The notes under the pieces were generated by a model. It made no database searches. It was not told the origin of the DNA and saw only the letters and a program-made list of their open reading frames with translations. Positions 1 to 8,879 of a DNA stretch of 64,000 nt are shown here, piece by piece. The stretch is from contig NZ_JADEWH010000001.1 of assembly GCF_015207755.1 (NCBI RefSeq), positions 787,963-851,962 of the forward strand, given 5' to 3'. How positions within the stretch are numbered: position 1 is the stretch's first letter; each line of letters begins with the position of its first letter. A program made the translations under genes and the position numbers. The stretch is from Nodularia sp. LEGE 06071 (lineage in GTDB: Bacteria; Cyanobacteriota; Cyanobacteriia; Cyanobacteriales; Nostocaceae).

Positions 1-284
1 TGTGCTTGTTCCAGTTGAGTTGGGGACAAACTTCCCGCAGGTTGGAACTGCTTAACAACACATTCACGCATTCCAGGTATGCGGCGATCGCGTGCTAAAA
101 ACGCTGTACCAAAACCCCCTCTTCCTAACAACTTAATTGGCACGTATCGACCATCAAGCAACAGTGGCATACCACAGGTTGTACAGTATTTTTGCTGGGT
201 TGTTCTTAGCTTGGTAGTATCATCTAAATCTGCAAAATAGTTTTGTGGGCGAGGGCAACTGGGACGAGTGCAATAAACTTTCAT
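1..284 (-). CDS. Serine/threonine protein kinase, N-terminal fragment (runs off the window)
   Basis: The first 94 residues of a minus-strand protein start at ATG 282-284 and continue beyond position 1. Four cysteines (C5, C10, C34, C37) form the short zinc-ribbon prefix that many cyanobacterial Hanks-type kinases carry. The glycine-rich ATP loop GRGGFGT follows at about 54-60, and VVKQF supplies the probable ATP-binding lysine (K78). The protein should phosphorylate Ser/Thr residues on unknown targets. The catalytic HRD and DFG motifs and any C-terminal sensor domain lie outside the window, so activity and localisation cannot be judged. The kinase assignment is strong from the loop and lysine; the 4-Cys prefix is a family feature recalled from cyanobacterial kinases. 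Confidence 0.85.
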   Translation of the reverse strand, partial: MKVYCTRPSCPRPQNYFADLDDTTKLRTTQQKYCTTCGMPLLLDGRYVPIKLLGRGGFGTAFLARDRRIPGMRECVVKQFQPAGSLSPTQLEQA

Positions 285-479
285 TTTAATTATGAGTCAT
301 TAGTCAAAATCATTTGTAATTGATAATTCGTAATTCGCACGTGTTATTTTGATCATCAATAAATTGAATGAATCTGCATCCTTAATTTATTAATTACGAA
401 TTACGAACTAGTAATTATTGAGTTATTGGTCATTTGCCAAGAAAACAAAGACAAATAACCACAGACTAATGACTAGATG

Positions 480-1493
480 TTAGCCTGCGTCAGCAGAGTT
501 GGTGGTAACTGCATCCAGTGTATTTACTACTAATTTTGGTTGTGATAATTTTAACATATCTTGATTCCATTCTGGGGTAGCAAACTGAGGCAAAATTTCT
601 CGACTAAAGGCTTCTGCTGCCTTGGAACGATAGCGATTAGGATTAAAAATCATCCACAGCGTTCGCTTGACGACGACACCTTCAATCGGGGTACATCGTA
701 GTACACCCATTTGCAATTCTTTAACGATGGCTGAGGTGGAGACAAAAGCAGCACCTAAGCCTGACTGCACAGCATTTTTGATGGCTTCTATGGAATTGAG
801 TTCCATTTCAAATTTAAACCGCCTGGTGTCAATATCAGAGCGTGCTAGTACCTGATCTATCACCTTGCGGATAGTTGATTGAGAATCGAGAGCAATGAAT
901 TGCAGCTTATATAGGTCTTCTTTTTGAATTTTTTCGAGTTTGGCAAAGGGATGGAATACCGGTAAAATCAGGGCTAATTCATCCTCAGCGTAGGGCATAA
1001 TTTCCAAAGATTCTGCCAATTCCGAGGGAATTTCACCACCGATAATCGCCAGATCAACTTGTCCATTGGCGACACTCCAAGCGGTTCGCCTGGTAGAGTG
1101 GACGTGTAACTGCACAGCCACATCTGGATATTTTTGCCGGAACATCCCGATCATTTGAGGTAACAGATAAGTGCCAGTGGTTTGAGAAGCGCCGACAATT
1201 AAAGTACCACCTTGGAGATTTTGTAAATCTTCCACAGCGCGGCAGGTTTCCTGACACAGACTCAGGATTTTTTCACCGTAGCTTAAGAGTAGATGCCCAG
1301 CTTCGGTTAATTGTGCGCGACGACCTCCACGGTCAAATAAAGGCACATCCAGCTGTCGTTCTAAATTTTGGACTTGCAAACTCACCGCAGGTTGGGAGAC
1401 ATAAAGACTATCAGCAGCGCGCTTGAAGCTTCCTTCAGCAGCGATCGCTTTCAGGATACGTAACTGGTCTAAAGTGAAAGGAAGGTCAGACAT
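480..1493 (-). CDS. rbcR: LysR-type transcriptional regulator RbcR
   Basis: The N-terminal winged helix-turn-helix (about residues 8-67) has the LysR signature [20 protein letters not shown]. The effector-binding domain follows (about 95-300, beginning [18 protein letters not shown]). A TTG lies nine bases upstream at 1502, but the ATG at 1493 is the better start because it begins [15 protein letters not shown], the usual start of the family. In cyanobacteria RbcR/CcmR-type regulators act on RuBisCO and inorganic-carbon genes. The neighbourhood (nnrU, thioredoxin, ndhF, ndhD) is the one I associate with rbcR in Anabaena-type genomes. The gene is read away from nnrU. The C-terminal tail after about residue 305 is variable. 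LysR membership is certain; the exact paralogue (rbcR or ndhR/cmpR) rests on length and context. Confidence 0.85.
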   Translation of the reverse strand: MSDLPFTLDQLRILKAIAAEGSFKRAADSLYVSQPAVSLQVQNLERQLDVPLFDRGGRRAQLTEAGHLLLSYGEKILSLCQETCRAVEDLQNLQGGTLIVGASQTTGTYLLPQMIGMFRQKYPDVAVQLHVHSTRRTAWSVANGQVDLAIIGGEIPSELAESLEIMPYAEDELALILPVFHPFAKLEKIQKEDLYKLQFIALDSQSTIRKVIDQVLARSDIDTRRFKFEMELNSIEAIKNAVQSGLGAAFVSTSAIVKELQMGVLRCTPIEGVVVKRTLWMIFNPNRYRSKAAEAFSREILPQFATPEWNQDMLKLSQPKLVVNTLDAVTTNSADAG

Positions 1494-1560
1494 AAGGCTC
1501 AACCTACAAATTTTGAAAGGAGCAGCTTTGGCAACAAATCAATCCGCTACGCGGAGTCAT

Positions 1561-1586
1561 TTAGTCCTTAGTCCTTAGTCCTTAGT
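1561..1586. repeat. Heptamer tandem repeat (STRR type)
   Basis: Three full and one partial copies of TTAGTCC stand in tandem. Short tandemly repeated repetitive sequences of seven bases are a known hallmark of heterocystous cyanobacterial genomes. Confidence 0.85.
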
Positions 1587-1600
1587 TAACCACACACACG

Positions 1601-1623
1601 ATAGCTTGAGTGGCGTAGCCAGG
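1601..1623 (+). repeat. Small dispersed repeat, copy 1
   Basis: ATAGCTTGAGTGGCGTAGCC is one of three copies of a 23-base sequence in this window. The others are at 1674-1696 and, inverted, at 15236-15258. It resembles the small dispersed repeats described in Nostoc genomes. Confidence 0.6.
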
Positions 1624-1673
1624 GATATGGTTTGAACGAACGAAGTCATGAGTCATGAGTTTTTATACCTACA

Positions 1674-1696
1674 ATAGCTCGCGTGGCGTAGCTATG
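1674..1696 (+). repeat. Small dispersed repeat, copy 2
   Basis: ATAGCTCGCGTGGCGTAGCT is a second copy of the 23-base dispersed repeat and differs from the others at a few positions. It is intergenic. Confidence 0.6.
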
Positions 1697-2034
1697 GGGG
1701 GGTATGCACAATGACTCATGACTAGAGATTCATGACTACTTAATCAAGTTTTTCCGATTTCCACGCTCGCTTGATTTGTTGCATTTTCAACTTGGAGGCT
1801 TTACTCGAAAAAGACAGTACCACAACATCTTGACCAAAAGAGGCAGGGGAGCAGGGAGCAAGGGGGAAGGATTCAGGATTTTCCCTGCCAACAGGGAACA
1901 GAGCAACTAAATTTATTTATGGGGTTCTCCCCTGCCCCTTTTCCTCTTCTTTGACTAAAGTCTCCTGTGGAATACTTTGTGGTATTTGTTGTACTGAGAT
2001 AAATTTTTGTTAAATTACTTCACCTATCTATACG

Positions 2035-2748
2035 ATGCTAAATTCTTGGCTTACTCCCAGTCATTTTGTCATGTTGGGGTTACAATTAGCTTTCGCGATC
2101 GCTCACAGTGGGGGAGCCGCCCTCCGTCCTTGGGCAGAAAAACACATAGGAGCAAGGCTTTATCGCATTTGCTTTGCATTAGTTAGTTTACCGTTAGCTG
2201 TAATCTTAATTATTTACTTTTTCAATCATCGCTATGATGGCTTGCAACTTTGGTTCGTGCAGGCCGTGCCGGGAGTCAGGGAAGTAGTTTGGGTATTATC
2301 AGCAATTTCCTTTTTATTTTTATATCCTGCCACCTTCAATTTACTAGAAATTGCCGCTATTCAAAAGCCCCAAGTCTACCTGTTCGAGACGGGAATAATT
2401 CGTATTACCCGCCATCCTCAGATGGTAGGACAAATAATTTGGTGTTTTGCCCATACCCTCTGGTTAGGAACTAGTTTTACCCTGGTTACTTCCATAGGCT
2501 TGATATTGCATCACTTGTTTGGAGTTTGGCATGGCGATCGCCGCCTTCAGTCCCGCTATGGTGAATCCTTTGAAATTGCCAAACAGAGGACATCTATTAT
2601 TCCTTTTCAAGCAATTATTGATGGTCGTCAATCTATCAAATGGCAGGAATTTCTCCGGCCTGCCTATTTAGGAGTAGGAATTTTTATTGCTTTGCTTTCC
2701 TGGGCGCACCCCCTGTTACTTGTAGCGACTAGTAGGATACAATGGTAG
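2035..2748 (+). CDS. NnrU/Z-ISO family integral membrane protein
   Basis: The 237-residue protein has about six hydrophobic segments, including 10-28, 46-66, 80-102, 131-165 and 213-233. The conserved histidine-containing NnrU signatures are present: ...AIAHSGGAALR near residue 22 and TRHPQMVGQIIWCFAHTLWLG near residue 125. NnrU proteins are related to the plant 15-cis-zeta-carotene isomerase Z-ISO, a haem-binding membrane enzyme, so a role in carotenoid isomerisation is possible; older annotations link the family to denitrification. It lies upstream of the thioredoxin-like gene in a conserved cyanobacterial block but is separated from it by about 400 bases, so a shared transcript is uncertain. 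The family call is firm, the substrate is not shown by the sequence. Confidence 0.8.
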   Translation: MLNSWLTPSHFVMLGLQLAFAIAHSGGAALRPWAEKHIGARLYRICFALVSLPLAVILIIYFFNHRYDGLQLWFVQAVPGVREVVWVLSAISFLFLYPATFNLLEIAAIQKPQVYLFETGIIRITRHPQMVGQIIWCFAHTLWLGTSFTLVTSIGLILHHLFGVWHGDRRLQSRYGESFEIAKQRTSIIPFQAIIDGRQSIKWQEFLRPAYLGVGIFIALLSWAHPLLLVATSRIQW

Positions 2749-3145
2749 TTTGAGATGATCCCCACTATCAAAAGAAAATACAAGTGATTGAAAATTTCTC
2801 CTGTTCAACTGCTACCAAATCAATGTAGGATAAATTCAAATAAGCTGTCAGTGGGGGTGCGCTCAGTCAGTTTGAGATTTTATAGTAGTGTGTTGCTAGT
2901 CAAATGCTTTTGCTAGAGAGCCGATGGCAAAGCAGTCTCATTTCCTTTGCAGCCGCAATCAGGAGTTGAAAAGCCGAAATAGCTACGGTACAGGTGGCGC
3001 TGGTTTTTGATCAGAGTGAAAATCAACACTGGAATAGTTGCATAATCATGGTTTAGCTAAAGCTGATCTGGGGAAATGGCTGGCTTGCCCATTCCTGCTA
3101 CTGATAGCTAGTTTAATATCAAAACCTTATAAATCTAGAGGCGTC
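2749..3145. other. Spacer upstream of the thioredoxin-like gene
   Basis: About 400 bases without a gene. An open frame runs in from position 3038 in phase with the thioredoxin-like gene and would add 36 residues with a hydrophobic stretch. It lacks a ribosome-binding site, so I treat it as leader sequence. No terminator or clear promoter is visible. Confidence 0.4.
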
Positions 3146-3532
3146 ATGGTGTTGTCGGTTAGTGAGCGGACATTTACTCAAGAAGTTTTACAATCTCCAA
3201 TTCCTGTTTTAGTTAATTTTGAAGCACCCTGGTGTGGCTTGTGTCGCATTATTCACCCTCTGTTGTTGCAATTTAATGCTCAATGTGGGGAGCAAATTAA
3301 GTTAGTAGGGGTTAACGCTGATGATAATTTTAAACTGGCTAACACTTACCGACTAAAGTCACTACCAACTTTAATATTGGTGGAGAATGGCATTATTCGG
3401 CATCGCCTAGAAGGTTTCCGTGGTAAAGAAGATTTACGTCTGGCTTTAGAAGAAATTAAACTTACTTACAACAACCGTTCTCAAACATACAACAATCTCA
3501 CAACAGCAGACTTAGAATATCGTTCAGCTTAA
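3146..3532 (+). CDS. Thioredoxin-like protein
   Basis: This 128-residue thioredoxin-fold protein has the redox motif WCGLC in place of the usual WCGPC, followed by the cis-proline region KSLPTLILVENG. It should exchange dithiols and disulfides with protein partners in the cytosol. The open frame extends upstream to 3038, but the ATG at 3146 is preceded by AGAGG at a five-base spacing and yields a normal thioredoxin N-terminus (VSERTFTQEVLQSPIPVLVNF). The upstream extension with its hydrophobic segment is therefore probably not translated, although a membrane-anchored form cannot be excluded. The Pro-to-Leu change in the active site should alter redox potential and is seen in atypical cyanobacterial thioredoxins. 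A terminator follows at 3639-3672. Confidence 0.85.
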   Translation: MVLSVSERTFTQEVLQSPIPVLVNFEAPWCGLCRIIHPLLLQFNAQCGEQIKLVGVNADDNFKLANTYRLKSLPTLILVENGIIRHRLEGFRGKEDLRLALEEIKLTYNNRSQTYNNLTTADLEYRSA

Positions 3533-3638
3533 GCAAAGTACTTCCTTCCTGCCTTAGTGAGTGCTGAGTAATAATTGGACTCAAAAATCAAGATTCAATC
3601 ACTAGGTTATCGTCCACAAATATAAAACCATGCTTAAT

Positions 3639-3672
3639 TACCCCACCCAATCAGCTTTGAGTGGGGTATTTT
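3639..3672 (+). terminator. Intrinsic terminator after the thioredoxin-like gene
   Basis: TACCCCAC (3639-3646) pairs with GTGGGGTA (3661-3668) around a 14-base loop and is followed by TTTT. It separates the thioredoxin gene from ndhF. Confidence 0.6.
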
Positions 3673-3744
3673 AACCTCAAGGGTGTGTGTCACAATTATT
3701 AACAGTTCAGCCTTAGTCAAGAATACTAAAAGTAAGCGTCAGTG

Positions 3745-5832
3745 ATGGAAGTAATCTATGAATATGCCTGGCTAATTCCAGTATTTCCGCTTGTAGGGGC
3801 AATGCTGGTTGGTCTAGGGTTAATTTCTTTAAATCAGGTGACAAACCGCCTGCGACAACTTAACGCTGTATTGATCATCTCCCTGATGGGAGCAGCAATG
3901 GGTTTCTCGTTGGCCTTGCTGTGGAGTCAAATTCAAGGACACGCTCCTTACCTCTATACCCTCGAATGGGCAGCAGCAGGCAATTTTCACCTGAGTATGG
4001 GCTACACTATCGACCACTTAACAGCCGTGATGCTGGTGATTGTGACCACGGTAGCGTTATTAGTCATGGTCTACACCGATGGCTATATGGCTCATGATCC
4101 TGGATATGTCAGGTTTTACGCCTATCTCAGTTTATTTGGTTCCTCGATGTTGGGTCTAGTAATTAGCCCTAACTTGGTGCAGATTTACATATTCTGGGAA
4201 CTAGTTGGGATGTGTTCTTACTTGCTGGTCGGCTTTTGGTACGATCGCAAAGCCGCAGCCGATGCTTGTCAAAAGGCATTTGTCACCAACCGGGTGGGTG
4301 ACTTTGGTCTGCTCTTGGGCATCCTGGGACTGTTCTGGGCCACAGGAAGCTTTGATTTTGGGGTGATGGGCGATCGCCTAGCTCAACTCGTAGAAACAGG
4401 TTCTATCAGCAATTTCCTCGCCATCTTATTGGCGATTTTGGTGTTCTTAGGGCCAGTGGCGAAATCCGCCCAATTCCCTCTCCACGTCTGGCTACCAGAT
4501 GCAATGGAAGGTCCCACACCCATTTCAGCCCTGATTCACGCCGCCACAATGGTAGCAGCCGGTGTCTTCCTGATTGCCCGGATGTACCCCGTATTTGAAC
4601 ACGTCCCAGTCGCCATGAACGTCATTGCCTTTACCGGGGCATTTACGGCGTTTTTGGGGGCTAGCATTGCCATCACCCAAAATGACATCAAAAAGGGTCT
4701 AGCTTATTCCACCATCTCCCAATTAGGCTACATGGTGATGGCGATGGGGTTAGGCTCATACAGTGCGGGATTGTTCCACCTGATGACTCACGCCTACTTT
4801 AAGGCCATGTTGTTCTTAGGTTCCGGTTCCGTGATTCACGGTATGGAAGGCGTTGTCGGTCATGATGCCGTTTTAGCGCAGGATATGCGCTTGATGGGAG
4901 GACTGCGAAAGTATATGCCCATCACCGGGATTACTTTCTTGATTGGTTGCTTGGCAATTTCTGGTGTGCCACCTTTTGCAGGTTTTTGGTCAAAAGATGA
5001 AATTCTCGGTAAGGCTTTTGAAGCCAGCCCCCTGCTGTGGTTGATTGGCTGGTTAACTGCCGGAATTACAGCTTTCTATATGTTTAGAATGTACTTCATG
5101 ACATTTGAAGGCAAATTCCGGGGTACTGACGAGAAAATCAAGGCTAAACTCAAAAAAGCCGCCGCCCCAATCATTGTGGAATTAGATTCCGCCGCACTAG
5201 CACCTAATTTTGGTCCTGGGGCGATGAAAAAAGGAGAATTGGCAGCAAATGCTCATGACTCCCACGAACATCACAGCGATACTCCTCATGAATCGCCGTG
5301 GACGATGACTTTGCCTTTGGCGCTGTTGGCTATACCTTCAATGTTGATTGGTTTGGTGGGGACACCTTATGCCAATTACTTCGAGGAGTTTATTTTTCCC
5401 CCTAGCGAAACCCTCTCCGAAGTTTTGGAAAAAGCTGCTGAGTTTAACCCGACGGAATTTTACGTCATGGCGGGGGCTTCAGTGGGTATTTCCTTGATTG
5501 GCATTACCTTGGCTTCGCTGATGTACCTGCGGGGTAAAATTGACCCAGCTGCGATCGCATCTCAAATCAAACCACTTTACGATCTATCCCTCAACAAGTG
5601 GTATTTCGATGACATTTACCATCGTGTCTTTGTTTTAGGCTTACGTCGCCTAGCTAGACAAGTCATGGAAGTTGACTTCCGCGTTGTAGATGGTGCTGTT
5701 AACCTTACAGGCTTTTTCACCCTCGTTAGTGGTGAAGGTCTGAAGTACCTAGAAAACGGTCGCGCTCAATTCTATGCCTTGATTATCTTTGGGGCTGTTT
5801 TGGGCTTAGTGATTGTCTTCGGTGTAACCTAG
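3745..5832 (+). CDS. ndhF: NAD(P)H-quinone oxidoreductase subunit 5 (NdhF)
   Basis: This 695-residue polytopic subunit belongs to the thylakoid NDH-1 complex, which passes electrons from ferredoxin to plastoquinone and pumps protons in respiration and cyclic electron flow. The antiporter-like core is clear: EMVGMCSYLLVGFWYDRK-type motif near residue 155, FPLHVWLPDAMEGPTPISAL near 250, and HAYFKAMLFLGSGSVIHGM near 350. A hydrophilic loop rich in His follows at about 500-520, then a C-terminal transmembrane and lateral-helix region. A GTG three bases upstream (3742) is also possible; I prefer the ATG. It is paired with ndhD downstream, as in related genomes, but an extra ORF separates them here. 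Length and the neighbouring ndhD point to the NDH-1L paralogue NdhF1. Confidence 0.95.
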   Translation: MEVIYEYAWLIPVFPLVGAMLVGLGLISLNQVTNRLRQLNAVLIISLMGAAMGFSLALLWSQIQGHAPYLYTLEWAAAGNFHLSMGYTIDHLTAVMLVIVTTVALLVMVYTDGYMAHDPGYVRFYAYLSLFGSSMLGLVISPNLVQIYIFWELVGMCSYLLVGFWYDRKAAADACQKAFVTNRVGDFGLLLGILGLFWATGSFDFGVMGDRLAQLVETGSISNFLAILLAILVFLGPVAKSAQFPLHVWLPDAMEGPTPISALIHAATMVAAGVFLIARMYPVFEHVPVAMNVIAFTGAFTAFLGASIAITQNDIKKGLAYSTISQLGYMVMAMGLGSYSAGLFHLMTHAYFKAMLFLGSGSVIHGMEGVVGHDAVLAQDMRLMGGLRKYMPITGITFLIGCLAISGVPPFAGFWSKDEILGKAFEASPLLWLIGWLTAGITAFYMFRMYFMTFEGKFRGTDEKIKAKLKKAAAPIIVELDSAALAPNFGPGAMKKGELAANAHDSHEHHSDTPHESPWTMTLPLALLAIPSMLIGLVGTPYANYFEEFIFPPSETLSEVLEKAAEFNPTEFYVMAGASVGISLIGITLASLMYLRGKIDPAAIASQIKPLYDLSLNKWYFDDIYHRVFVLGLRRLARQVMEVDFRVVDGAVNLTGFFTLVSGEGLKYLENGRAQFYALIIFGAVLGLVIVFGVT

Positions 5833-5845
5833 TTTTCTCAGGGGT

Positions 5846-5879
5846 GGGCGGTTGTCCGCCCCGACATTATTTTTTATTT
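5846..5879 (+). terminator. Probable terminator after ndhF
   Basis: GGGCGG (5846-5851) and CCGCCC (5856-5861) form a six-pair stem with a TTGT loop, followed after a few bases by a T-rich run at 5867-5879. The short stem and gap before the T run make it only moderately convincing. It suggests ndhF and ndhD are not one simple transcript. Confidence 0.45.
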
Positions 5880-5910
5880 CACGCAGAGGCGCAGAGTCGC
5901 AGAGAGTTAA
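5877..5910 (+). repeat. GCAGAGGCGCAGAG-type dispersed repeat
   Basis: TTTCACGCAGAGGCGCAGAG and the bases after it match the repeat at 47870-47902 nearly base for base. Related copies lie at 42930-43015 and, inverted, at 48746-48782. Here it sits just upstream of the AT-rich ORF that splits ndhF from ndhD. Confidence 0.75.
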
Positions 5911-6029
5911 GTTTGCAAAAATGACAAGATTTTTTATTACAAGCCATATACGTTGATTTGCTCTAAAATTGCTATGTCAGGTGTGTTAGGTGTATCAGCT
6001 ATTTGTGATGTTAAACAAAAGAGTTATTT

Positions 6030-6650
6030 GTGACAGAAGAAGATATCAGAATCAGGCGGCATTATATACCAGACGAAGTTTGGGAAAGAAGTCATAATAC
6101 ATGGAAACAACTTAAGCCAAGACGCAACTTTAACTATGGTCTTGATCCTTCCAATGAAACATCTGTAGAATATTCACAGAGGATAACATCAATATTTAAA
6201 AATATTCCTAGAGACGTACTTATTCAGTGGCAATTTGAGCATATCTATCACTTTGATATGATAAATAACTATGGGTGGATTGATTACCATAAGGTTTATT
6301 TTAGCCTTGTAAATTGGTCTGAAAAGGAGTTGTCCAAGGTACAAGTATTTTCAGGTTTTAAGGATTATGTAGATTGCAGAAGTCGTATATCAGATTTTGA
6401 GGCTCTCCCATGCACTGAGGAAGATAAAAATTATTGGCTACAGTTTGGAACTTGGCAGCTTCCGATAATTGTCTTAAATACTCAAAATATAATTAACGTA
6501 CCAAATTATGCAGAATTAAATTGTCCATACCAGATTGTAGAAGGACATACGCGGTTTGGACACTACAATGCGATTAAATTCTTAAGTGAGCAAGGAAAGG
6601 CTCAAGTATCAAACAAACACAAAGTTTTTCTGATGTCTGTAGCTGAATAA
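6030..6650 (+). CDS. Unknown protein with a ParB/sulfiredoxin-like motif
   Basis: A 206-residue soluble protein that I do not recognise as a named family. The C-terminal stretch IVEGHTRFGHYNAIKFL (about residues 170-186) resembles the G-H-x-R motif of the ParB/sulfiredoxin fold, which in relatives binds nucleotide or DNA. The preceding WQLPIIVLN and CPYQ could be the matching strands. The N-terminal half is charged and aromatic-rich. Codon use is clearly more AT-rich than in ndhF and ndhD, and the gene sits between these normally neighbouring genes, which points to insertion. It starts at GTG 6030 because no in-frame ATG or strong ribosome-binding site is seen, so the start is uncertain. Function is inferred only at fold level. 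Confidence 0.6.
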   Translation: MTEEDIRIRRHYIPDEVWERSHNTWKQLKPRRNFNYGLDPSNETSVEYSQRITSIFKNIPRDVLIQWQFEHIYHFDMINNYGWIDYHKVYFSLVNWSEKELSKVQVFSGFKDYVDCRSRISDFEALPCTEEDKNYWLQFGTWQLPIIVLNTQNIINVPNYAELNCPYQIVEGHTRFGHYNAIKFLSEQGKAQVSNKHKVFLMSVAE

Positions 6651-6992
6651 TCGCTGGGCTGTAAAAGTATTAAAAACTGTCCGACACCTTATTATTTATG
6701 AGGTATATCATAGCCCCCTCCTCGCTTGCGGGGAGGGGGTTGGGGGTGGGGTTCCATAACCCATTTTAACGTAGAACAGATGGCACACTTGCTCAGTGGG
6801 AGGGAATTAGCAGGCAGTTTACCTGTTGGCGGATAATCCTGGCTGGTAGATGTGGTCTAAGTCATCTGGGAGGATGGGGGATTGCCAATTTGATTAAATC
6901 AACCTAACAATGAAGGGAAAAGTGCAAAAAAACTGTTACTTAATAACTAGTGACTTTTTGCCAAACATAATTCTGATTGCAGACGAATTGCG
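6651..6992. other. Spacer between the inserted ORF and ndhD
   Basis: About 340 bases with no gene. It contains one copy of the C-rich/G-rich hairpin repeat (6714-6753) and an otherwise ordinary AT-rich stretch that presumably carries the ndhD promoter; no clear promoter elements were identified. Confidence 0.45.
6714..6753 (+). repeat. CCCCTCCTCGCTTGCGG hairpin repeat, copy 1
   Basis: CCCCTCC and GGGAGGGG arms flank CGCTTGCG, followed by a G-rich tail (ttgggggtgggg). The same element recurs at 13133-13170, 24111-24147 and, interrupted, at 61833-61925. It could form a strong hairpin in RNA. Confidence 0.8.
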
Positions 6993-8567
6993 ATGAATAC
7001 AGTTAATTTCCCGTGGCTGACGACCATTATTTTGTTACCGATAGCCGCGTCGCTACTGATTCCCATCATCCCAGATAAAGACGGCAAAACAGTGCGCTGG
7101 TATTCCCTGATTGTGGGGTTAATAGATTTTGCACTAATTGTTTACGCTTTTTCTAATGCTTACGACTTCTCCAATCCAGATTTGCAGATGGTGGAGAGTT
7201 ACCCCTGGGTAAACCAACTGGATTTGAATTGGTCAGTAGGGGCTGATGGCTTGTCCATGCCTCTGATTATTTTGACTGGGTTTATTTCCACGCTAGCGAT
7301 TTTAGCAGCTTGGCCTGTAACGTTCAAGCCAAAACTATTTTATTTCTTGATTCTGGCGATGTATGGCGGTCAAATTGCCGTGTTCGCCGTTCAAGATATG
7401 CTGTTATTTTTCTTGGTGTGGGAACTGGAACTGGTACCGATTTACTTTCTGCTGTCGATTTGGGGAGGCAAAAAGCGACAATATGCAGCGACTAAATTTA
7501 TTTTATACACTGCCGGTGGGTCGCTGTTTATTTTGCTGTCTGCCCTGACAATGGGATTTTACGGCGATACGGTGACGTTCGATATGCGCGCCCTCGCTTT
7601 GAAAGATTTCGCCCTCAATTTTCAGTTAGCATTATACGCTGGGTTCCTGATTGCTTATGCAGTCAAGTTGCCGATTATTCCCCTGCATACGTGGCTACCA
7701 GATGCCCACGGTGAAGCTACAGCGCCAGTGCATATGTTGCTAGCCGGGATTTTGCTGAAAATGGGCGGTTACGCGTTAATTCGCATGAATGCCCAAATGC
7801 TGCCCGATGCCCATGCTTATTTTGCCCCTGTGTTAGTGGTTTTGGGGGTAGTGAATATCATCTACGCCGCCCTGACATCTTTCGCCCAGAGGAACTTGAA
7901 GCGAAAAATTGCCTACTCCTCAATTTCTCACATGGGGTTTGTCCTGATTGGTATTGCTTCGTTCACCGATTTAGGATTGAGTGGCGCAGTTTTACAAATG
8001 GTTTCCCACGGATTAATTGGGGCGAGTTTGTTCTTCCTTGTCGGTGCGACTTATGACCGGACACACACCCTGATGTTAGATGAAATGGGTGGTGTTGGTA
8101 AGAGGATGAAAAAGATTTTCGCTCTGTTCACCACTTGTTCTATGGCTTCTTTAGCATTGCCAGGAATGAGCGGTTTTGTAGCAGAATTAATGATCTTTGT
8201 CGGCTTTGCCACCAGCGATGCTTATAGCTCCACTTTTAAAGTTATCGTGGTGTTTTTGATGGCAGTTGGAGTAATTTTAACTCCTATTTATTTGCTGTCG
8301 ATGTTGCGAGAAATTTTCTATGGTGAAGAAAACGAAGAATTAGTTTCTCACCAAGCTTTGATTGATGCTGAACCTCGCGAAGTGTTTATCGTTGCTTGTT
8401 TGTTAGTGCCTATTATTGGGATTGGATTTTATCCCAAGTTACTAACTCAGATGTATGACGCGACAACTGTACAGTTAACAGCAAGGTTGCGTGATTCTGT
8501 GCCGACTTTAGCACAGCAAAAAGAAGTGCCTCAGATTTCTTTGAAAGCGCCGGAACTTGTTCGTTAA
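6993..8567 (+). CDS. ndhD: NAD(P)H-quinone oxidoreductase subunit 4 (NdhD)
   Basis: A 524-residue membrane protein of the NDH-1 complex and one of its three antiporter-like proton-pumping modules. Diagnostic sequences are the [20 protein letters not shown] helix near residue 140, the [19 protein letters not shown] motif near 225, and [16 protein letters not shown] near 310. The start is an ATG after a T-rich leader. It is the natural partner of ndhF. Its pairing with ndhF1-like ndhF points to NdhD1 of the NDH-1L complex (respiration and cyclic flow) rather than the CO2-uptake forms NdhD3/D4, but this is inference from context. A strong intrinsic terminator follows at 8599-8626. Confidence 0.95.
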   Translation: MNTVNFPWLTTIILLPIAASLLIPIIPDKDGKTVRWYSLIVGLIDFALIVYAFSNAYDFSNPDLQMVESYPWVNQLDLNWSVGADGLSMPLIILTGFISTLAILAAWPVTFKPKLFYFLILAMYGGQIAVFAVQDMLLFFLVWELELVPIYFLLSIWGGKKRQYAATKFILYTAGGSLFILLSALTMGFYGDTVTFDMRALALKDFALNFQLALYAGFLIAYAVKLPIIPLHTWLPDAHGEATAPVHMLLAGILLKMGGYALIRMNAQMLPDAHAYFAPVLVVLGVVNIIYAALTSFAQRNLKRKIAYSSISHMGFVLIGIASFTDLGLSGAVLQMVSHGLIGASLFFLVGATYDRTHTLMLDEMGGVGKRMKKIFALFTTCSMASLALPGMSGFVAELMIFVGFATSDAYSSTFKVIVVFLMAVGVILTPIYLLSMLREIFYGEENEELVSHQALIDAEPREVFIVACLLVPIIGIGFYPKLLTQMYDATTVQLTARLRDSVPTLAQQKEVPQISLKAPELVR

Positions 8568-8598
8568 GTAACGCTAGTTTAAATTAATATTTTTCTGG

Positions 8599-8626
8599 GA
8601 GTGGGTTTTTGAACCCGCTCTTTTTT
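8599..8626 (+). terminator. Intrinsic terminator of ndhD
   Basis: GAGTGGGTT (8599-8607) and AACCCGCTC (8612-8620) pair, with one G-T wobble, around a TTTG loop. Six T follow directly. This is a textbook rho-independent terminator. Confidence 0.85.
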
Positions 8627-8660
8627 GTTGATTAGTTCAAACTAAAAAAACGTAATACCC

Positions 8661-8693
8661 AGATCCCCGACTTCTTAGAGAAGTCGGGGATCT
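8661..8693. repeat. 33-base palindromic repeat, copy 1
   Basis: A perfect 15-pair stem (AGATCCCCGACTTCT and its complement) with a TAG loop. Identical stems with different three-base loops occur at 28117-28149 and 57173-57205. Confidence 0.9.
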
Positions 8694-8879
8694 ATATCCT
8701 CAAGGTTTTATGTTTAATTATGTTGACCTACTTAATTTATTCAGAAAATATTTCTGGTTCAATTGTCAAGGATAAGCAATAGTTCTTTAATGGCACAAGC
8801 CCCTGATTTATAGCTGGGGACTGGGTAGTACGGGCGGGGTTACTTTTGACTTTTGATTTTTGACTTCCGCTTTGCGGCG

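Larger units (their letters stand above)
1503..2034. other. Repeat-rich spacer between rbcR and nnrU
   Basis: This 530-base divergent spacer holds no convincing gene. It contains a TTAGTCC heptamer array (1561-1586), two copies of a 23-base dispersed repeat (1601-1623 and 1674-1696), short ATGAGTCATGAGT direct repeats around 1650, and an A/G-rich stretch of the gcaggggagcaggg type (about 1840-1870) that recurs elsewhere in the window. The promoters of both flanking genes must lie here, but I see no clear -35/-10 pair. Confidence 0.6.
8568..8879. other. Spacer between convergent ndhD and the NACHT gene
   Basis: Holds the ndhD terminator (8599-8626) and one copy of the 33-base palindromic repeat (8661-8693). 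The rest shows no recognisable element. Confidence 0.6.

Noticed and set aside
3038..3145. Upstream extension of the thioredoxin-like protein with a hydrophobic segment
   Set aside because: ATG 3146 has AGAGG at good spacing and starts a standard thioredoxin fold; the extension has no ribosome-binding site. Kept only as a possibility.
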